Positions 15,837 through 19,879 of a stretch of 19,879 nt of DNA are shown here, piece by piece. How positions within the stretch are numbered: the stretch's first letter is position 1; the number at the start of each line of letters is the position of its first letter. Origin of the DNA: Flavobacteriaceae bacterium. GTDB lineage: Bacteria; Bacteroidota; Bacteroidia; Flavobacteriales; Flavobacteriaceae. A model generated the notes under the pieces. It was given only the letters and a program-made list of their open reading frames with translations, ran no database searches and was not told the DNA's origin. The stretch lies in contig JAENXB010000025.1 in the NCBI GenBank assembly GCA_016649785.1, forward strand, positions 1-19,879. The letters run 5' to 3'. A program made the translations under genes and the position numbers.

Positions 15837-16448
15837 TTATAAATCTTCCAGAAGTAGCAAATATAGGTTTTTTGTGCTACTTCCGTAACTCATAAAATCA
15901 CCTTCTTTCTGGGTTTCAAAACTTTTAATTGTGGTGATGTTAGAAGGGATCCGTGCTTTGTTATTAAATTTAATTCCCCTGAGGCCTTCTCCAATGGTTT
16001 CCACCAATTGACTTGTAGAAGCTATTATGATAAAATTGGAAGGTAATTCGTTTAATTTTTTTTCTTTTATCTGATTAGATGAAATTAAAATCGAGCCATC
16101 GTTGGCAATTAAAAACTCACATGTAGAAAGAAAGAATGACGAATCTCCGGACTTATTAAATTCCAGATTGAAGTGATTAAATTTGCTTTGAATATTTGGA
16201 TCCAAACAACAGGTGGGTTTTTCGTACCAATCATTTTCAAGTAGAATATTATCGAAGGCATTAAATATTTCCTCCTCATTCTCACAATATAAAAATTTCC
16301 CGCCATTGTTTTTGAAATTGAGCATAAACCGCTCATCCGTTGGAAGATTCACGTCTGGCATATACTTGCTACGGTCAGCCTTATCGGGAATGTCCTGACC
16401 TTTGTCTGATTTAGATTTAGGGTTTAGAAAATTTCTAAATAGACTCAT
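15837..16448 (-). CDS. LUD domain (LutC/YkgG-like) protein
   Basis: The 203-residue product starts at ATG 16448. A GTG at 16475 would add nine residues but falls where transcription should start. After a variable charged N-terminus (1-40) comes a LUD-type fold: CEFLIANDGSILISSNQI (110-127), NFIIIASTSQLVETI (138-152), and a C-terminal SYGSSTKNLYLLLLEDL (187-203) corresponding to the GPSRTADIE region of LutC. The GVHGP end of true LutC is absent. LutC takes part in lactate oxidation with LutA and LutB, but neither is here, so that role is not supported. In Flavobacteriaceae a homologue sits between ftsH and cdsA. The function is unknown. Confidence 0.8.
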   Translation of the reverse strand: MSLFRNFLNPKSKSDKGQDIPDKADRSKYMPDVNLPTDERFMLNFKNNGGKFLYCENEEEIFNAFDNILLENDWYEKPTCCLDPNIQSKFNHFNLEFNKSGDSSFFLSTCEFLIANDGSILISSNQIKEKKLNELPSNFIIIASTSQLVETIGEGLRGIKFNNKARIPSNITTIKSFETQKEGDFMSYGSSTKNLYLLLLEDL

Positions 16449-16484
16449 AATGAGATTTAGGGGGTTATATGGCACAGATTAAAC

Positions 16485-16492
16485 CAAAGGTA
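16485..16492 (-). promoter_or_regulatory. -7 box for the LUD-cdsA-psd-ACBP operon
   Basis: The minus strand reads TACCTTTG, an exact fit to TAnnTTTG, 36 bases before ATG 16448. It touches the distal arm of the ftsH terminator at 16492, so the new unit starts directly after the old one ends. A TTTG (16520-16517) lies 24 bases upstream, longer than the usual -33 spacing. Confidence 0.45.
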
Positions 16493-16532
16493 AAAAATCT
16501 TAATTTAACACTAGGTCAAATTAAGATTTTTT
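16492..16532 (-). terminator. AT-rich terminator after ftsH
   Basis: AAAAAATCTTAATTT (16492-16506) and AAATTAAGATTTTTT (16518-16532) form a perfect 15-bp stem with an 11-base loop. It lies 16 bases beyond the ftsH stop. The A/T ends of the arms give T runs in both directions. The low GC of the stem makes it weaker than the other terminators here, and it may work in part. Confidence 0.72.
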
Positions 16533-16548
16533 CCAATAAATTATTAAC

Positions 16549-18642
16549 TTATTTATTAACGGAAGTATCTTCAGTTATTTCACTATCCTCAATGTTTCCG
16601 GAAGTATTGGGTTCTTCTTGTTTGGGGGAAGAATCTTCATTAACTTCACTATCTTCAGTTTTTACGGAAGAAGTTGGCTTCTTTTCAATTTTTTTTGTGA
16701 TTAATGGAATATCCTCTTCTTTTTTATCAAAAGGACGGTCACCAAAGATTTTCTGCAAATCGTCTTTAAAGATCACTTCTTTTTCCAAAAGAATATCTGC
16801 CAATTGAGTTAACTTATCTTTATTGACTTCCAGAAGGTCAATTGCTCTTTTATATTGAGATTCAATTAAATTTGAAATTTCCTTGTCTATAAGTTCAGCG
16901 GTCTTTTCGCTATAAGGCTTGGTGAAATTATATTCATTTTGTCCGGAAGAATCATAAAAGGTCAGGTTACCGAGCTTTTCATTCAGGCCATAAATGGTAA
17001 CCATAGCTCTTGCCTGTTTGGTTACTTTTTCCAAATCGCTTAAAGCACCGGTAGAAATTTTGTTGAAAATCACCTTTTCTGCAGCCCTTCCACCCAATGC
17101 GGCACACATTTCATCCAACATTTGTTCAGGATGTACAATAAGCCTCTCTTCGGGTAAATACCAGGCAGCCCCCAAGGATTGTCCACGGGGAACAATAGTA
17201 ACTTTTACCAGGGGAGCAGCGTGTTCCAGCATCCAACTTGCGGTAGCATGTCCTGCTTCGTGAAATGCGATAGCTTTCTTTTCAGCGGGAGTAACAATCT
17301 TATTTTTCTTTTCCAGACCGCCTACAATCCTGTCTACTGCATCCAGAAAATCCTGTTTTCCAACTGCAGTATGCCCGTTACGAGCAGCAATTAAGGCAGC
17401 TTCGTTACAAACATTCGCAATATCGGCGCCGGAAAATCCGGGGGTTTGTTTGGCGAGAAATTCAATATCCAGCTCCTCGGCTACTTTTTTAAGCGGACGA
17501 AGGTGTACTTCAAATATTTCTCTTCGCTCCCTAACATCCGGAAGATCGACGAATATCTGACGGTCAAAACGTCCGGCGCGCATTAGTGCCTTATCCAGGA
17601 CATCTGCGCGGTTTGTTGCGGCAAGAACAATTACATTGGAATTGGTGCCAAAACCATCCATTTCGGTAAGCAACTGGTTTAAAGTATTCTCCCGTTCATC
17701 ATTGGATCCGGACATATTGCTTTTTCCCCGGGCACGACCAATTGCGTCTATTTCATCAATAAAAATGATGGAAGGTGATTTTTCTTTTGCTTGTTTGAAC
17801 AAGTCACGAACTCTTGAAGCTCCCACCCCTACAAACATCTCAACAAAGTCTGATCCGGAAAGCGAAAAGAAAGGAACTTTCGCTTCTCCCGCAACGGCCT
17901 TTGCCAATAAAGTTTTACCTGTTCCCGGAGGCCCTACCAATAAAGCCCCTTTAGGAATTTGTCCGCCTAATGCGGTGTATTTTTCCGGGGTTTTTAAAAA
18001 GTCGACAATTTCCTGAATTTCTTCTTTGGCACCTTCTAGTCCCGCAACATCTTTAAAGGAGGTTTTAACATCGGTGTTTTCATCAAATAATTTTGCTTTT
18101 GACTTTCCGATATTGAAAATCTGGCTTCCGGGACCACCACCACCTCCGGCGCTCATTTTACGCATTATAAATATCCAGATCCCTATAATTAATATGAAGG
18201 GAAGAAGGGTGAGAAGGATGTCCCCCCACACATTGGACTGAGTGCTATAAGTGACAATAGTGTTTAAATTGTATTCGGATTTTATATCCTGAATTTTGTT
18301 CTCAAAATTCTGAAGATCCCCAAATTCAAAAGTGTATGCAGGGGTTTCACCCGAAGCAAAAAGTTCACCGTCTTTGGATTTCTTGTGAATATCCTTCGCT
18401 TTAGCTTCTTCTGTTAAAAATACCTGCGCTTGATTTCGGTTGACTATTACGACCTTGTCAACATCGCCGTTTTTAAGGTAAGTTTCAAATTCTGCCGGAT
18501 TTGTTTTAGCCGGTTCATTGAATCCTCCGCCGCCAAAGTAATTAATTCCTAAAAATATTACGATTATAGCAGCATAAATCCAGTATGCGCTAAATTTGGG
18601 TTTTTTAGGTTCTAATTTTTTATTTGGTGTTTTATTTGCCAT
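16549..18642 (-). CDS. ftsH: ATP-dependent zinc metalloprotease FtsH
   Basis: FtsH is the inner-membrane AAA+ protease that pulls out and degrades damaged membrane proteins and some regulators. The 697-residue protein has membrane helices at 18-36 and 140-160 around the FtsH extracellular domain. The AAA domain has Walker A GPPGTGKT (237-244), pore motif FVG (270-272), Walker B IIFIDE (292-297), and the second region of homology around TNRADVLDKAL with RAGRFDR (355-361). The zinc site is HEAGH (461-465) with D536 in GALSDLEKV as third ligand. The tail (about 650-697) is acidic and Ser/Thr-rich and holds two copies of an EDSE-x-x-ED unit, 22 residues apart. The gene lies 16 bases after rsfS and ends at a terminator. 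Confidence 0.97.
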   Translation of the reverse strand: MANKTPNKKLEPKKPKFSAYWIYAAIIVIFLGINYFGGGGFNEPAKTNPAEFETYLKNGDVDKVVIVNRNQAQVFLTEEAKAKDIHKKSKDGELFASGETPAYTFEFGDLQNFENKIQDIKSEYNLNTIVTYSTQSNVWGDILLTLLPFILIIGIWIFIMRKMSAGGGGGPGSQIFNIGKSKAKLFDENTDVKTSFKDVAGLEGAKEEIQEIVDFLKTPEKYTALGGQIPKGALLVGPPGTGKTLLAKAVAGEAKVPFFSLSGSDFVEMFVGVGASRVRDLFKQAKEKSPSIIFIDEIDAIGRARGKSNMSGSNDERENTLNQLLTEMDGFGTNSNVIVLAATNRADVLDKALMRAGRFDRQIFVDLPDVRERREIFEVHLRPLKKVAEELDIEFLAKQTPGFSGADIANVCNEAALIAARNGHTAVGKQDFLDAVDRIVGGLEKKNKIVTPAEKKAIAFHEAGHATASWMLEHAAPLVKVTIVPRGQSLGAAWYLPEERLIVHPEQMLDEMCAALGGRAAEKVIFNKISTGALSDLEKVTKQARAMVTIYGLNEKLGNLTFYDSSGQNEYNFTKPYSEKTAELIDKEISNLIESQYKRAIDLLEVNKDKLTQLADILLEKEVIFKDDLQKIFGDRPFDKKEEDIPLITKKIEKKPTSSVKTEDSEVNEDSSPKQEEPNTSGNIEDSEITEDTSVNK
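16561..16672. repeat. Two-copy direct repeat coding the FtsH acidic tail
   Basis: Two diverged copies of about 46 bases start at 16561 and 16627, a period of 66 bases (22 codons). Both share a GGAAG-ATCTTCA core and the block TTCACTATC-TCA followed by CGGAAG. In the protein they give TEDSEVNEDSS and IEDSEITEDTS. The period is a whole number of codons, so the frame is kept. Confidence 0.6.
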
Positions 18643-18658
18643 TCTTGCTTAATTAATT

Positions 18659-19030
18659 TTAATAATTTGTGTCAATTGAAGTGGTTATGGCATCTCCCCA
18701 TAAACCTTCAATGTCATAATACTCTCTGATGTGTTTTTGAAATACATGGACTACTACGGTTACATAATCCATCAAAACCCATTCGGCATTTTCGCTGCCT
18801 TCAATATGCCAGGGCTTATCCTTAAGTGATTTGCTGACGATTTTTTGTACGGAACTCACAATGGCATTTACCTGTGTATTTGAAGTACCATTACAGATTA
18901 TAAAATAATCGCAAACCGTGTTTTCAATTTTCCTTAAGTCAAGAATATCAATGTTATTACCTTTAACTTCTTCAATTCCTTTAATAATATGAGATATAAG
19001 TTGATCGTTGTTCGTTTCTTTATTAGCCAT
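18659..19030 (-). CDS. rsfS: Ribosome silencing factor
   Basis: RsfS binds ribosomal protein L14 on the large subunit and blocks joining with the small subunit when nutrients are low. The 123-residue protein starts at ATG 19030 (MANKETNND). A TTG at 19051 would add seven residues but is part of the -7 box. Family marks are CDYFIICNGTSNTQV (40-54), PWHIEGSENAEWVLMDY (73-89) and VVVHVFQKHIREYYDIEGLW (92-111). Length is normal for the family. It lies first in a two-gene unit with ftsH (16 bases apart) and is divergent from birA. Confidence 0.95.
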   Translation of the reverse strand: MANKETNNDQLISHIIKGIEEVKGNNIDILDLRKIENTVCDYFIICNGTSNTQVNAIVSSVQKIVSKSLKDKPWHIEGSENAEWVLMDYVTVVVHVFQKHIREYYDIEGLWGDAITTSIDTNY

Positions 19031-19048
19031 TAAATTTATTTCTTTGTG

Positions 19049-19056
19049 CAAAGTTA
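19049..19056 (-). promoter_or_regulatory. -7 box for rsfS-ftsH
   Basis: The minus strand reads TAACTTTG, an exact fit to TAnnTTTG, 18 bases before ATG 19030. No -33 TTTG is visible at the usual spacing. It makes the TTG start at 19051 unlikely. Confidence 0.45.
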
Positions 19057-19111
19057 TTACTTTTTAGTCTTTTCAGCATCTGTTAACATAACAATTAACG
19101 CCTTTATTTAG

Positions 19112-19119
19112 TACTTTTA
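19112..19119 (+). promoter_or_regulatory. Possible -7 box for birA
   Basis: TACTTTTA differs from TAnnTTTG by the last base and ends four bases before the birA ATG at 19124. If it is used, the message would begin at or within a few bases of the start codon, that is, be nearly leaderless. Confidence 0.25.
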
Positions 19120-19123
19120 ATAT

Positions 19124-19855
19124 ATGCTTATTATCAAAGTTAATGCCACCGCTTCCACCAATTCATTCGCAAGGGAATGGTGCCAATCCAACAAAAATTT
19201 ATCTCCAACCTGTATTCAGGCATTTGATCAAATTTCCGGAAGAGGACAAAGAGGGGCGAGTTGGCTTTCCAATGCGGGTGAAAACCTTACTTTCAGCGTT
19301 ATTTATCCCAACCCGGAGGTTTCCGTTCAAACTCAATTCGTGTTAAGCGCAGGAGTGGGCCTGGCCTTATTGGATGCTTTAAATGAATTAAAAATTAACA
19401 ATTTGACGCTGAAATGGCCTAACGACATTATGGCAGCAAATTTTAAAATTGGTGGGATCCTAATTGAAAACATCCTGAATACCGGAAAAATTGGAACCAC
19501 CATCATTGGGATGGGTCTTAATGTGAACCAACTTGTTTTTCCCGGGTTGCCAAAAGCAGCTTCCCTGAGATCTCTTTCTAAACGTGATTTTGATTTAGAA
19601 ACTGTTCTGGAACGTATTTTAGACCACCTTGAAAAATTCTTGAATAGTTTGAATAAAACTCCAGGTGCCGAAATCCTTTCCAGGTATGAGAAAGAGTTAT
19701 TTCGAAAAAATAAAGCCTCTACTTTCGAGTTGCCCAATGGCAATTTGCTTACCGGGATTATCAAAGGAATAACTCCCACCGGTCTTTTAAAAGTACAGGT
19801 GGAAGATGATATTATTAAAACCTTTGATTTGAAGGAGCTAAAATTGCTTTTTTAA
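19124..19855 (+). CDS. birA: Biotin--[acetyl-CoA-carboxylase] ligase
   Basis: BirA makes biotinyl-AMP and attaches biotin to the carrier domain of acetyl-CoA carboxylase and related enzymes. The 243-residue protein lacks the N-terminal helix-turn-helix of the E. coli form, so it is a ligase only and not a repressor. The catalytic domain shows STNS (11-14), the biotin and AMP loop SGRGQRGASW (38-47), KWPNDIM (97-103), K108 in KIGGILIE (108-115) and GMGLNVN (129-135). The small C-terminal SH3-like domain covers about the last 50 residues. The start at ATG 19124 leaves 93 bases to the divergent rsfS. No accB or accC is in the window. Confidence 0.95.
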   Translation: MLIIKVNATASTNSFAREWCQSNKNLSPTCIQAFDQISGRGQRGASWLSNAGENLTFSVIYPNPEVSVQTQFVLSAGVGLALLDALNELKINNLTLKWPNDIMAANFKIGGILIENILNTGKIGTTIIGMGLNVNQLVFPGLPKAASLRSLSKRDFDLETVLERILDHLEKFLNSLNKTPGAEILSRYEKELFRKNKASTFELPNGNLLTGIIKGITPTGLLKVQVEDDIIKTFDLKELKLLF

Positions 19856-19879
19856 ACCTTAGCTATATTTTCACTTAAA

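Noticed and set aside
15837..16448. Calling the LUD protein LutC of a lactate utilisation system
   Set aside because: No lutA or lutB is near and the C-terminal GVHGP motif is absent.
1..19879. Search for CRISPR arrays, tRNA or rRNA genes, prophage, toxin-antitoxin or defence systems
   Set aside because: No regular repeat-spacer pattern, RNA gene signature or such gene was seen; the window is dense with housekeeping genes.

Overview
The window reads as ordinary chromosome from a marine-type Bacteroidota, most likely family Flavobacteriaceae. The evidence is a low-GC sequence, very short spacers without Shine-Dalgarno sites, promoters whose -7 box fits the Bacteroidota pattern TAnnTTTG, a lipoprotein of Bacteroidota style, DUF1573 and retropepsin/PDZ proteins, and a neighbourhood of rsfS-ftsH-LUD-cdsA-psd-ACBP that I know as typical of this group. 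There are no rRNA or tRNA genes, no CRISPR array and no intact mobile element. No gap between genes exceeds about 190 bases.

Layout. Position 1-46 (minus) holds the first 15 codons of a gene that leaves the window, possibly an IS4-like transposase. From 6317 leftward to 194 a block of six minus-strand genes runs: small Cys-rich membrane protein, family 2 glycosyltransferase, ECF-type sigma factor (TTG start, overlapping the glycosyltransferase), lipA, gap, and a TPR/hybrid histidine kinase. lipA has its own -7 box, so lipA-gap-kinase may form a sub-operon. A fasciclin-domain lipoprotein (6485-7114, plus) is followed by a strong bidirectional terminator that also serves the converging aminotransferase-murB pair (minus; the two overlap by one base). 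At 9495-10828 (plus) lies a retropepsin-like/PDZ protease gene broken by a one-base deletion in a G run. A second bidirectional terminator separates it from a DUF1573 secreted protein (minus). valS follows on the plus strand from 11438.

From 19030 leftward come rsfS and ftsH, a long AT-rich terminator, and then a new promoter directly against that terminator for LUD protein-cdsA-psd-ACBP. The last three are phospholipid genes: CdsA makes CDP-diacylglycerol, Psd makes phosphatidylethanolamine, and an acyl-CoA-binding-protein homologue would supply or buffer acyl-CoA. birA (biotin protein ligase, the enzyme that loads biotin on acetyl-CoA carboxylase) diverges from rsfS at the right end.

I do not see a clearly new biological system. 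The items most worth a second look are the frameshifted protease, the overlap of a terminator hairpin with a good promoter at the left edge, the terminator/promoter junction at 16485-16532, the repeat-built acidic tail of FtsH, the orphan sigma factor embedded in a glycosyltransferase/lipA cluster, and the bacterial ACBP lacking its usual tryptophan motif.
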